Origin: Piscicola geometra
Taxonomy: Eukaryota > Annelida > Clitellata > Hirudinida > Piscicolidae
NCBI GenBank assembly: GCA_943735955.1
Contig: OX030958.1
Location: 6,201,126-6,265,125, forward strand
Length of the DNA: 64,000 nucleotides
Direction: 5' to 3'
Each line of letters opens with the position of its first letter. Positions within the stretch are counted from its first letter, which is position 1. Position numbers and translations under genes: made by a program. The notes under the pieces were generated by a model, which was given only the letters and a program-made list of their open reading frames with translations, was not told where the DNA came from and ran no database searches. Below, piece after piece: positions 17,125-29,269 of the stretch.

Positions 17125-19897
17125 ATGAAGGCTTTCTTGCTGGTGCTGCTCTTTTGTCCGGCGATTTTGCTGGCGCAGAGTTTTCTGAAACTCGAGGATT
17201 CCGACTCAGCCGATTCGCAAGACGAGTGTCGATCATGCAACGTCGAGAACTGCTTCCCGCTGGGCACCTGTGTGGCCGGAGTGGTGAAGGACGCGTGTGG
17301 GTGCTGTGATGTGTGCGCCAAGAGTGAGTTCGAGATGTGTGACCACCCCGACACTCCCTACTACAAGGCTGGCTACCATGGAAGGTGTGGAGCAGACCTG
17401 GAATGCAAGGTTGTTTGCAGTTGTCTGCGTCGATACTTATTTTTATGAAAATTAAATTAAAGTGAATTGGGAAGTTAAAAATATTTAAATATCAAAATTG
17501 ATTTTGATAATATTTTCGAATTTCTCAATTAAGAGATTAAAAAACTACTTAAACAAATTTATAGCTAAGAAGTGACGTGTTCAAAGACGAGCCACTGGAG
17601 GCGATCTGTTACTGCAAAGAGTCAGAATCGGTTTGTGGCAGCGACCTCAAGACTTACGACAATGTGTGTCAACTCAAGACGGCGGCTTTCGTCTCAGGCA
17701 ATGATGTCACAGTCAAGAAGCAAGGGCCCTGTCACTCTGGTGAGGTGGCTTTTGCAAGAGAGCGTTTTACTTGCTGTAGTTTGAACATTTAAAAATTTAG
17801 TCTTAGTTTTTACTGAAAAAAATATGAACAAAAATTAATTATATGTAAATTAGGCAAAAATAATCAAACCCTCAATCAATTCCATCATTCAAGACCCGGT
17901 AATCGTGACTCACCCACAAAACGTGAAGAACACCACTGGCTCTTCGATCGCCCTGTTGTGTGAGGCGAGAGGCTTTCCAACGCCGATCATCGAGTGGACC
18001 TGGACCAGGGTCGATGGAAAAGTCTTCACACTTCCTAGTGCGTGCAGAACATTGAAAATGATTTAGAAGGCTACCGTTTAAGTTGATTTTTCTTTGTGTT
18101 TTGCATGTCTAGGTGTTTTTAAATGATCATTTGCTAAGTGGTCATTTATCATAAACACGCACAAAGGCGATGACTTGCACATCTCAATCAACATGAGAGG
18201 CGGACCGGAGAAGTGGCAAATCACTGGTTAGTCGGCAACACTTTTTTATTACTTATATTTAAATTTATATCTCATTATTTTAACAATATTTTCACCATTA
18301 AAACCTTGGTAAATTAAAATCAATTTTTGATTTCAAGATTTTTATATATAAAAAATTATGCCATAGATGATAGTAATAAGTTTCGTTTTCCTATAAACTT
18401 TTATAAAAACTCAAATGACTCCTTCAATCATGGGCGGCGATCCTGGGGGGGTTCTGTGGTCAGGACCCACCCACTTTCTTTTAGTGGGGGAGTCCACTTT
18501 AATGTGGATCCTCCCACTTTTTTCAATTTATTATTATTAAAAATTTCTATCTTGATATGAGCATAATCGTCAACCATGAGATACAAGTGAATGTTTTTAC
18601 AGTAATACATTGTGAGTATGTTTAGTTATAGTTATAGCTGTCTTAAACACAAATATTCTTTGCTTACTTAATTACTCCTTCACCTATTTGCTTTTTATCT
18701 CTATGGCGTAGGCAGGAATCTTGAAAGGGTCCTGGGGTCCACCTTTACAAGGACCCCGTCACTATTTTAAAAATACACATTTTTCAACTCTCATTTTGAT
18801 ACGAGCTTAATCGTCAACCATGTCATAAAAAATGCTAATACAGTATTACATTGTGAGTATGTATGGGCAGCGATGCTAGGGGGAACCTCGGGTCCATCTT
18901 AATAGTTTTACAAATACAATAATTTCTCACCTCCTATCTTAATACAAGCATAATCGTCAACCATGATACAAAATTTTTATTCAGTGTTTTGGGTAGGCGT
19001 AGTTATAGTGATAGCTGCCTGAAGCAAAATTATTCTTTGCTTACTCAAATACTCCTCCCATAGATATAGTTAATACTTGTTGTTTTTATGATATCTATGA
19101 CTCCTCCACTTACTCTATATTTATATTTATGGATTTAAATTAATGAATTAGTCGTTCATAAAATATTGTAAATAAATATATATAAAATAAATGAATGAAA
19201 GAATATGAGAATAAGATTAATTGAATCTATAAGTACGCAATGCAAAACCTAATCATTTTTTCTCAAATCGCTAAAAACTTTAAAAGAAAGTTACATTTTT
19301 ATTCAAGCTCGTGGACCATGGTTATATTTTTAGAGTGGTGGTTTTGATATTGGTAGGGTTGATGGCTAGTAGTAATTGAAGTTATATAGATAACCAATAA
19401 TAAAAGGTATTAAATCACTTGTAACAAAAAAACAAAAAAATTGTTTTTCTTCAAATCGCTTAAAGTAGCATTAGAAAAGTATTTTTATTGAGTATCGAAC
19501 TTTTTTTTAAATGTTTGGTGATACAAATATTATAAGTTGATACAAGAAGAGTTAGCAATACAGCAAACAATACTAAATAGTATCACTGGTACTGAAATGG
19601 CCAATACGAGTTCTTTGATTCTAACCCTGGGGTGGACCCCCCAAGATTTTGCGCAGATCGCCACTCCTGCCTTCAATCAATCTATTATTCCAAAGTTTTT
19701 AGCCAAAAAACAACGCTTTTCAATGAAATGATCAAAATAACAGTTTTTAAAGCTTCTCATCCTTGCCAGGCTGGTTGCAGATCATCGACCTGATGAAGGT
19801 GCACGAGGGTGACTACACGTGCATCGCCCAGAACGAAGAAGCCTTCGCCAAGTCGTCTGCAAGGGTAAAGGTCATTCAGGAGAAGGAGGCCTTGTGA
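17125..19897 (+). CDS. IGFBP7/KAZALD1-like secreted protein (IGFBP + Kazal + Ig)
   Basis: Five exons join in phase to 263 residues (human IGFBP7 is 282): 17125-17409, 17565-17739, 17894-18037, 18167-18226 and 19770-19897. A signal peptide (MKAFLLVLLFCPAILLAQS) precedes an IGFBP-type N-terminal domain with CGCCDVC, the family signature core. A Kazal-like module follows, with ICYCKESESVCGSDLKTYDN and VCQLKTAA. An Ig C2 domain spans exons 3-5, with IALLCEARGFPTP, the core Trp in IIEWTW, and HEGDYTCIAQN. Proteins of this type bind insulin-like peptides or other growth factors outside cells. Intron 4 (1.5 kb) hosts a transposon copy. The orthology between IGFBP7, KAZALD1 and IGFBPL1 is not decided by the sequence. 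Confidence 0.88.
18428..19676. mobile_element. Degraded DNA transposon with GGGCGGCGATC ends
   Basis: The left end reads GGGCGGCGATCCTGGGGG and the right end contains CCCCCCAAGATTTTGCGCAG followed by ATCGCCACTCC. These are inverted relatives of each other and of the ends at 37737 and 40230. Inside, TAATCGTCAACCATG occurs at least three times (near 18565, 18808 and 18950) with separate GGGCAGCGATGC starts, suggesting partial or nested copies. There is no transposase frame. The insertion lies in intron 4 of the IGFBP7-like gene. Confidence 0.65.
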
Positions 19898-20649
19898 GCG
19901 CTTCATGGACGAGTGCAGTCGTTCAGGTGGTGAAAAGTGTGCCTTGGCGATGGTTTTAACGTTGAGTGTACTGCAGGGAGGGTTGAAGATTGGAATTGTT
20001 AGCTTCGAATTGTTATTGAACGTACCGGGTGTTATGCCTTTATTTTTTAGTATCTTGTCGAATTTGACCCACAAAGACGTACTTTGTGTGAGTCTAATCA
20101 AAGAGTCTCTTGAGACATGTTAATCACTTGTTAGACGTTGACATTCAAACCTGTATGCTTTAATTGCTGTTTAGTGGAAGATCGGAATATAGTTGTTGCA
20201 TTTACTTTTTTAATTGAAATATGGAGGAAATTCATGCCTTGGCACTTTCTTTTTAAAATGGCTAAAATGGCCACAAAAAAGCGACATTACTATCTTACCT
20301 TCTTCTTTAACTTCAACTAAGTCACTCATAACTTTCCGTCGAGGCCTGAAGACGTACTTGTTTGGGACGTGATAGCTGAGCGCTTTTGTTCACTTAGTAA
20401 AGGGCGCTATACAAATGATTAGTGATTGATTGATTGATTGTGTTATTACATTAGTGGTCGCCTAAAAGTGCGTTTTTGATGCTAGCTGGCATCACGCTGG
20501 CATCTAACAAATATTTGTATTTTAATTTAGATTTCTAGTTTCTTAATAGAAATCTCTACTTTTACCCTAAATGAAGAATTGAATTGGAAAATCTTTTTTT
20601 TTCGAAAAAAACAAAATAATTTTCACGAAAGATAAACACACAAAGACAG
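19898..20649. other. Intergenic between convergent genes
   Basis: The 3' flanks of the IGFBP7-like gene (plus) and YJU2 (minus). At about 20375-20440 a segment reads AAAGGGCGCTATACAAATGA followed by GATTGATTGATT. It is the reverse of the TATAGCGCCCTTTA plus ATCAATCAATC word found at 22245-22280 and 54895-54960, a dispersed short element. Confidence 0.55.
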
Positions 20650-20936
20650 TCATTTCTGTCCTATTTTTCCTTTTTTGATGGGTCCTCCTTTAGTTTCATC
20701 ATCATCACCATCACCATCATCATTTCCTCCAATACCCCTCTTAGAAAAACCTGACGTTGATGCTACATTCTCTGCTGGATCATTACTACTATTGGAGGCT
20801 TGGTGGTGTGAAGATTCGTCTCCAGCAGTATCATCATCGTCATTACTCTCATTTGATTCATCACTACCATATGCAACCAAGGAGCCTAGTGGATTAGCAC
20901 TCTTGCCACCACTACTACTACTACTACCACCACTAT

Positions 20937-20967
<31 letters not shown>

Positions 20968-21765
20968 GCTGCTAGCGTTATTAAGACCAGAAGCACTGTT
21001 GCTACTCACAGTGATTTCCTCCTTCGTCTTCACTTTTATTGTGGTTGACAGCTTGGTCATAAGTTTGGCAGTGGAATGAGAGGAAGGTTTGGAAGCCGAG
21101 CTGGAAGGCATTTTAGCAGGTTTTGTGAGTTTGAAGTTGAATTCTTTCTCAACAGGGGGTTTTCTTATGGTGATTTGCTTATGCTGCTTGATCAATTCCT
21201 CTTCCTCCTCCCTCAACACGTCCTCTTCTTCTTCCTTCTTCTTCTCAGCATGTAGAACAACCTCTGAAGCACGTTGTCTGGTCCTCAACTCCTCGAGGTC
21301 TTTCAGACTTCCTTGAATTTCTTCCTCCAGCAGGGTCGACCTGGCTTTCATTTCTACCATCTTCATTGGGTTCTTCTCCAAGTCTTCTTGTTCTTTTTGC
21401 ATCCTTATAACTTCATCTCGTCTGGCGTTCAACAAATTCTCGAAACAGCGAGTTGCTCCTGCTTCCATTCTGTAGTCCTGGTTCTCGATGTCTGTCTTGA
21501 AAACGATCTCAGCAGCACATCGGGGACATTTGATGTAAAAGCGACTGATCCTCAAACCCAAGTAGTTTTCGTCAGGCACATTTTCATGACGTGAGTTGAA
21601 CTTGCGACCCTTGTAGATGTACTCGCCGCAAGTGAGACATCGCATGTGGAAAGGAGCCATCGTTCGGATTGTGAATGTGTAATTCTTCTTTACTTTGTTT
21701 CTGGGAACCTTGTTAGGAATAAAATCAGGAGGGTAATACTTGTTGAGCACTTTACGTTCAGACAT
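20650..21765 (-). CDS. YJU2: YJU2 (CCDC94/CWC16), splicing factor
   Basis: A single-exon gene of 371 codons. The N-terminus [15 protein letters not shown] is nearly identical to human YJU2, followed by [17 protein letters not shown] and [13 protein letters not shown], the two CxxC pairs that bind zinc, then [20 protein letters not shown]. Residues about 120-215 form a charged coiled coil ([20 protein letters not shown]). The C-terminus is Ser/Gly/Asp-rich low complexity. YJU2 is a step-I factor that stabilises the branch helix in the catalytic spliceosome. It differs from its paralogue CCDC130 by the start sequence and zinc-site spacing. The absence of introns contrasts with neighbouring genes. 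Confidence 0.95.
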
Positions 21766-22382
21766 TTTTCTGTTTAATTAAACTTATATCGAGTTTGAAA
21801 ACTGTGTTTGAGAAATATTGCTAATGCGTGAAATTATTCTTTTGAAAAAAAATTGAAAAACAATTCACGATATTACTGAAAATAGATTTAATATCTAAAA
21901 ACAAACTTAGACTAAAGAATAAAAATGATGCACAGCGCTTAACTTAATAAAATGTATTTATCAAAACTAATAAATTTAAAAACAATAGAAATGCTACGTA
22001 AGAGTCGATAAACATATTTATTTATATTTATTCAAGCGTTGAAAGTTTAGAGATATTTGGAATACCATTTAAAGCTAATATTAGTGTTGTTTTTTTCCAA
22101 AATAAAAATTGGTTTTATACTTATTTCAAAATGAAACATAAAGAAAACATTGAAAACACATATTTGCCTAGAAAGAGTATCAGTCAGAGGAAAGAAAAAG
22201 CCGACAATCAGGTTTCAAAGGAATGCTCACTCATTAAGTTATATCAATCAATCACTAATGGTTTATATAGCGCCCTTTAAATATAAATTATACAGTATAC
22301 TAGTTAATTGGTCTTTCTATAAACTATATTCAATATAATTTAATTCTTAAAATTGATTGGTTAAAAGAGTTTACATCAAAAG
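21766..22382. other. Intergenic between divergent YJU2 and coiled-coil gene
   Basis: AT-rich; it should contain the YJU2 promoter and the unresolved 5' end of the plus-strand gene. A copy of the dispersed ATCAATCAATCACTAATGG plus TATAGCGCCCTTTA element is at 22243-22282. Confidence 0.5.
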
Positions 22383-24981
22383 AAGAGCTTGCAGAAGCAA
22401 AGAGAAGAAGAAATGAAGCGTCTGGAGGACTTAGCACACAGCCATTTCAAAAAACTGAAGGTTTGCCTAAGCATCTTGAAGATTCATGATACTTAACTGT
22501 TCTAAACCTACTAAACACCATTTTATCGCCACGAAACACACATTTTATTGCACTAAGCTTTTTTTCCATTCCAAAAACTTTCCATGCTTTTCTTTTCCAG
22601 CACGCGCATCAGAAGGAGTTACAGCGCTTGATGGAGAGACAGGAAGAAGACAAGAAGAATCTCATGAAGATCATCAGCCACCGCACTGCCGCTCTTTCTC
22701 AGCAGTTCGAAGTCGCCACTGACACTGTGACTGTACACCTTTATTCCTTCATTCATCATTCATAACTTTTTATTTTATTGATTTATTTATACGTGAAATC
22801 GTTTTTTCTAGGTTAATACGACTGCCTACGAATATATTTATAGTTTATAAGACGTTAAGAGTGAAACATACACGTTTGTATTTTCATTGAACCACAATCA
22901 TGAATTACTTTTCGGCAAATAGCAGAACTGGACTGAGAACCAGGGAAGCACGAGGCATGAGAAGTACAGAGAGGAGGACATGAGAGCTTTCAGATACAGG
23001 AGTGATAGCCGTAAAAGGATTAAAGACGCCAGCAAGATGAAGAAAACCTCGTGAATTATTTCTTAAAGTTTTATTTTTTAAGATTAATGTTTTTTGGATT
23101 TATCTTACAATTTAGAGCATCGTTTCCACCATCATTATCAGCATTTCTAGCAATGGCAGCATAAGAGAAATGTTTGCAACACAGAAGAGTGTCGAGGCAT
23201 GCAAAGGGGGTCGGTGATGCATCTTCGGAGTTTGACTTCAAAGACGCCGTCGCTGTGAGCGCTCACAGTGCACTTCAGTTGCTTAATATATATGAGAATT
23301 TGTAAAAATCAGTTGAATAATTTATTTATTAATTAAATTTTGTAAAAAGGAATTGCTGTCAGAAGAAACGTTGGCCAAAATGACCGAAGCTGAAAAGGAG
23401 ATGGAAAGGTGCGAACGAAAGAAGAAACGGAGAAAAAAGAAGAGCGGCGATGATGGGTCGAGTGAATTGCTTGTGCAAACGCAAGAGACTGTACAAAAAG
23501 TACAAGACATTCAGCACTCTAGCGGGAGCCACACATGTACGCAACGGAATTCCTAAGCTTTTAAAAATATACAAATCTGACTCAAAATATCGATAAAACG
23601 AGTCTTATGAATTACTTAATCGATACTTGATGCTTTCACAGCGTTGGTTAGATGCAGGCACGATGGAAGGGCGAGTAATTGTTTGACTGACGAATCTTCA
23701 CAAGTGACTCTTCTCGAAAACACTAAAAGGTATTTGAAAACTGATGTCGTTTAAACCCATTCATTATGATAAAAAAGAGTTTATAAGAATTATAAATTAA
23801 TTCCATTAAATTGAATTAAATCACATATATAAACTAAAGTTGAGTATAAAATAAAACTCAACAAATAGCGACACGTCAAGCAATCTTCTTTCACGCACAG
23901 ATTCAACAAAAAAGCTCCATTCTCTCCATCATCATCATCATCAACACTCTCCTTGTTGTCATCTTTCGAAACGAATGGGGGAGCTGTCGTGACGTCAGTC
24001 TCGTGTGTTGACAACACCACCAACAACAGCAACAAAAACAACACAACCAACAATAACACTACCAACAACAACAAAACAAACAACAACCCAACCAACAACA
24101 ACCCAGCCACCAACAACAACCCAACCACCAACAACAACCCAACCACCAACAACAACCCAACCACCAACAAGCCAACCAACAACCCAACCACCAACAGCAA
24201 CACAACCAACAACAACAACAACTACCGAAGGACAACAGAGAGGGGAAAGGGCGCTTGTGGTGGGAATACTGAAAGAAATGGGCTCGTCAAAGTCACAGAA
24301 GGGTCTTCCTTTTCTAGCGATGAAAGTGATGATGGCGATAATTGCCGAAATGATATTGGGTACAGGAAGGAGGATAGTGCAGAAACTATTGATAATCATG
24401 AAAACGGAGACGATTGTGACAAAAGTTTCGATGATGTTAGTAAGGAGGACATGATTCAAACACACGTGAACGATGGAAATGGCAAAGAGGTGGAGATCAA
24501 TTCATGCAACAACACCAACCACTACAGAGATACCAACAGAAACAACTACAGAGATACCAACAGAAACAACTACAGAGATACCGACAGAAACAACAGAGCC
24601 AACTGCCGCAATGAAAAGCCAATGAAGACAAATAGCAACGGCAACATGAGCGACTCTTTCAACACACTCAGCAACATTAACAGCATCAATGAATCCTGTG
24701 GGGATGAAGAGTCTAAAGATGACGATGAAGAAGATGTCAATTATAAGAATAATTTGTCTGAACAATCAGATGAGGCTGAAAAGGAATTTGAAAAGGATGA
24801 AGATGATGAAAGTAATAGTACAGATGAAAATGATGATCATCATAATGATGACGACGATGATGATAATGATGGTGATGATGAACACTATGACAACGAAGAT
24901 AGGATATACATTCGAACAGATCTCTATGGAGAAGAGCAGGCTGTAGGCTTCACCATTGACAACAACTACAACTCATCGTGA
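22383..24981 (+). CDS. Unidentified coiled-coil, Asn-rich, acidic protein
   Basis: Seven plus-strand exons join without breaking frame (585 codons): 22383-22460, 22601-22726, 22926-23050, 23185-23254, 23350-23536, 23642-23729 and 23901-24981. The start is unresolved; the first Met in the first visible exon is at 22413. Residues about 1-70 are a long charged helix (QREEEMKRLEDLAHSHFKKL, MERQEEDKKNLMKIISHRTA). The middle has EFDFKDAVAELLSEETLAKM and a basic run, CERKKKRRKKKSGDD. The last exon holds Thr/Asn/Pro repeats (TTNNNPTTNNN), a DTNRNNYR repeat, and a strongly acidic tail ending AVGFTIDNNYNSS. I do not recognise the family. Consistent phase across six introns is the main evidence. A further 5' exon may be missing. 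Confidence 0.6.
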
Positions 24982-25135
24982 CCTCTCTATAGGCGCTTTA
25001 TAGGCTTTGATAAGAAGTTTTTGGAAAGAATAATTATACTTAGATTTTGTTTCAAAATTATTTCACTTAAAAGTATTTTTTCTAGATTGAAAAGACTCTA
25101 AGGGTTGTTAGAATTTTATTTTTATTATAAAAAGA

Positions 25136-25217
25136 TGGCAGCGGTGGGATTCGAACCCACGCCTCCGAGGAGACTGGTGCCTTAAACCAGCGCCTTAGAC
25201 CGCTCGGCCACGCTACC
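25136..25217 (-). tRNA. tRNA-Leu (anticodon AAG)
   Basis: The minus strand begins GGTAGCGTGGCCGAGCGG (A box) and ends GGGTTCGAATCCCACC (B box) GCTGCCA. The acceptor stem GGTAGCG pairs with CGCTGCC (one G-T pair). The anticodon stem CTGGT/ACCAG holds the loop TTAAGGC, giving anticodon AAG. The extra arm CTCCTCGGAG is typical of a class II leucine tRNA. It is 82 nt with no intron, and the CCA is not encoded. From memory it is close to the vertebrate tRNA-Leu-AAG. Confidence 0.97.
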
Positions 25218-25486
25218 GATATACGTGGCATCTTTATATATAATATAATTGACTTCCATAGTATAGTTAACAAATTTTTATTCAAATAAAACATTAAATT
25301 AATCCTAATACTTGCTAATCTTTCATATTTTATACATTTCAAATAATTTTGTCAGTTTAAAGAATTCAAAATTAACTTTTAAAATTGTTTACAAAATTAG
25401 GGGGCTCTAATATGATGATGTCAAAATGACGTCAAAGACAGCCTGAGACCAAATATAAATTTCTTGCAATTTGAAAATTATAGATC

Positions 25487-27448
25487 ATGCAAAACTTATA
25501 CATTTTCTTTTTATTATATTTTAATTCGATGTTTTCTTCTATAAGTCTGAGAGCACATGCAAACTCTTCAGTGTGGATAGGAGTAGTTTCCTCCTCTAAA
25601 AGCAAAAGCAATAATAGTTCTTTAAACAAACCATTTTTAAGAAAAGGATACAATATATCCCTCGAGGAAGTCAAGATTGAGAACTATCTAGAAACTATTG
25701 AGTTGTTGAGTGATAGATTTGTCAAAGCGAATCATCACATAGTTTTGATAGATGATGGATACAAATTTAAAAGTGAATTGGTATGCGAAGTACTGAAGGC
25801 CACTTGTGAGTATTATGACGTTCCTCTTTTAAGTTCGTCTGCTCAGAGTTTGTGCCCATCACAGGTTCATTACTTGCTCCATACGTGAGAAAATATAAAA
25901 ATGCTATTTTTTTACCAATATTATTCCATGTTTGCTGAATAAGATAGAAAAAATATTTTTAAAAGTATTTAAACTCTAAAGCCTTTTAGCTCTCTTCCAC
26001 CCTTCCAGAAAGACTTCAAGATCAGTGTGTCGGCCCACAGCAGCCTGTTCTTCCACATGGGCATGAGATGGCTGCTTGTGCTGCATTGTGGAGCTGCGCG
26101 AGATCACCAAATCATCGACGCATTCAAAAGAAGCGGTAAAATCAAGGTTTGGAAAGATTTCGAGTTTTCTAAAGGATTCTTATCAATACATTTTTCTCGT
26201 AAATAAATCGGTTCCGAGTTGTAATTCAAACCTTTTTCGTACCCAACCAACTCAGGTGGATTACGACCTAGACGTCTGCAAGAACCTCTCTTTCTCAACA
26301 CCAGACTCTACCCTTCCCACCCTCACCACGCCATCTTCCATCTTGAAGTACATTTGCGCTCAAGCAGAAAGGAGAGTGGTCTATTTAACAAACTAGTTAG
26401 AAATTTCCATTAATCGTTTCGAGTATACAAAGATGATTAAATAATTTTTCCAAAGCAAATTTTTTGTTTTAATTCTTTAATCCGTTCTACTTTTCATTAA
26501 AAATTAATATTAATTCTACTTTTATACGAGATATTACTTATTAAGAATTCAACTTAATTACAAAGCGTTATTACCAATCTGATCACCAGCGTGGAGGCGT
26601 ATGAGGCTGTATTCAAGGACTGGAATCCAGTGGAGAATGGTGCCTGTGTCTTTGTGCTGGAGGAGAATGATGGATTTAACATTGACAAACCTTTGAAATA
26701 TATCCACATGTCTGATGGTGGTGATGATAATGATGGTGATACAACTGGTAATGGTGATAATGATGCTGGTGGTGATACTACTGGTGATGGTGATGGTGAT
26801 GATGATGGTATGCTTAAGTTTAAAGCCAATAAAGAAATAATATTTGAAAAACAAGTCAAGCGTACATTGAAGCGTTTCTTGGAGCTTTTGAAGATGCACA
26901 ATCTCACTAAAAAACGTCTCAGCAAGAGGCTTAAAAGGTAGAATATGTTGCTATTAACACAAAACCACCATTACATTTGATATTATGCGCATTGCATTAC
27001 ATAATAGAATAAAAAACAAAATCATCCTTAAATCTGAAATTATCCCCATTCACATTGTTCTGACTGGCACACATACTTCGCTCAGATGGTTCTCAAAGCA
27101 CTACACACCGTCCTACTACTACCAAGTTGCCGAGTTTAACGGCGGGAAAGTGGTCAAGCGAGGAGTCGTTACGAGGCAACGGGTACGCAAACATTCGAAC
27201 TCGGCTCGTTCAGAGTGATAACTTTGGTTGGAATAATTGTGGAGGCAAAATTGAATTATTGATTTTAATGTTAATATAAATTAAATCAGCTTTAATTGAA
27301 TCAAACTTAGATGAAACTCATATCAATTTCGCAGTCTAGAGTGCAAGTTGAATGGCATGACGTTGTGGAAAAGGTTGGAAACGAATCTTTGATGGAACTG
27401 AACACTTCCCAACAAAACCCCCTTCCTCATCTAAAGGTCGTGGTGGTG

Positions 27449-27482
<34 letters not shown>

Positions 27483-29176
27483 CGATAACAATTATGATAA
27501 TGAAGATAAGTATGAAACAAATTGTCAAGCGGAAAAAATGAGCAATTTTATTTTGCTAACCTTCCTATTCAGGTGTTGGCCACGGTCGACTCACTGCTGC
27601 TGCATAGGTCGATCCATTTCATGCCTGAGAGGGGTGGTGGAGGTGCCAATGAGAAGGAGGGTGAGGAAAGTTACGGTGAAAATGGGAGGAGGGAAAAGGA
27701 GGGGAGAGGTGATAATGATATTGAGGGAGGCTGTGCAGTGGACCAAGTGCCGTGTGTGGACTATGAAAAGGGTGATGTTCTTATTATAGATTTTTTCCAA
27801 AGATAAAATATTTCTATATAATATCGCATGGTGATAGATTCTCCCTGAAGTTAACGACAATGCATGTATGACCATCGTCATCATCTACATGATCTTTGGT
27901 AACCTTCTTCCATATGACAACCAGGTCACGTGTACTGCTGCCATGGCTACGTACAAGACCTACTGCAGCATCTGAGCTCGCAGCTGAAGTTTTCTTATAC
28001 TCTTCTCACCATCCACCCCGGCAACAATGTTTGTGTCTTGAAGCCAAATTAACTTAAAATCAAGGTATACATTACAATTTAGAACAAGGTCACACGGAAA
28101 AAAGTTAGATTATAATCAATACGGTGAAACAGCTTCAATGAAATGTAAAAAACACAATACGGTCAAATATAGTACTTTCATGTTAATTTAATTAGTAATA
28201 ACAAACGCAAAATGATTAAACTATTGAACAATTTTTTTTAATGAGAGAGTCTTATACTAATAAATAACCTACACATACTTAACCTCACTTAACCTCACGC
28301 TTAAAACACTGCCATAGCACATTGAACAAGATCGATTGAAGTTGGATAGTTTGATGGGAGGCAAGGTGGAGATGGTGGTTGGAGTGGTGGATGTGGGCGG
28401 TGCTTGGGGGGGAGGAGTTGACCTTTCCACACCCTATCTGTGGCAGGATCTTTCGATCGTGGTGAAAAAGGTCAGATGTGTCGAATGCTTGTGATCCCTA
28501 TTATACTATATAATCGGCAAACAAACACTAATATATGACATGTCATGTAAATACAAAAACATAAAATATACAAAACCTCACAAACATATATTCACACAAA
28601 CATACGAATAAAATCAAGCACACTAAGACACAAACATACAAGTAGAGTCAAAGACACAAACACATACACACACACAGAGCGAGAAGAGCTTTTCGATGGC
28701 CTCTTTCCTACAACCATTCCGGCATTCTCTGTGGATCATGGTGGCAGGTAGATGCTGCTAATTGATCGTTGTGATCATCTTCCCTATTCAGTAACTATCA
28801 TCATCACCATCACCATTACCATCTTCATTCCCTCATCATCACCATCACCATTACCATCTCCATCCCCTCACCATCATCACCACCACCACCATTACCATCT
28901 TCATCCCCTCATCATCATCACCACCACCACGCAGTGAGTGTTCATGTAGTGGCTCTGGTCTTGTACCTGTTGGATAGGCAAGTTTTGCTTGAAGCTGCGA
29001 AAATTATAACTAAAAGCTTATTATTTAACTTCATTATAAAAGAGTAAACAATAATACGATAATAATACTATAATAAGAATAAAATAATCAATATATCCTA
29101 AACGGTAAAAGTATCATTTATCATACCTGCAATATTAATGAGCATATTAAGGATGATATGAGCAATGATGATGATG

Positions 29177-29269
<93 letters not shown>

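Noticed and set aside
23095..23184. Exon reading SSNGSIREMFATQKSVEAC
   Set aside because: It reaches a stop before any good donor. The overlapping frame starting at 23185 keeps phase with both neighbouring exons.
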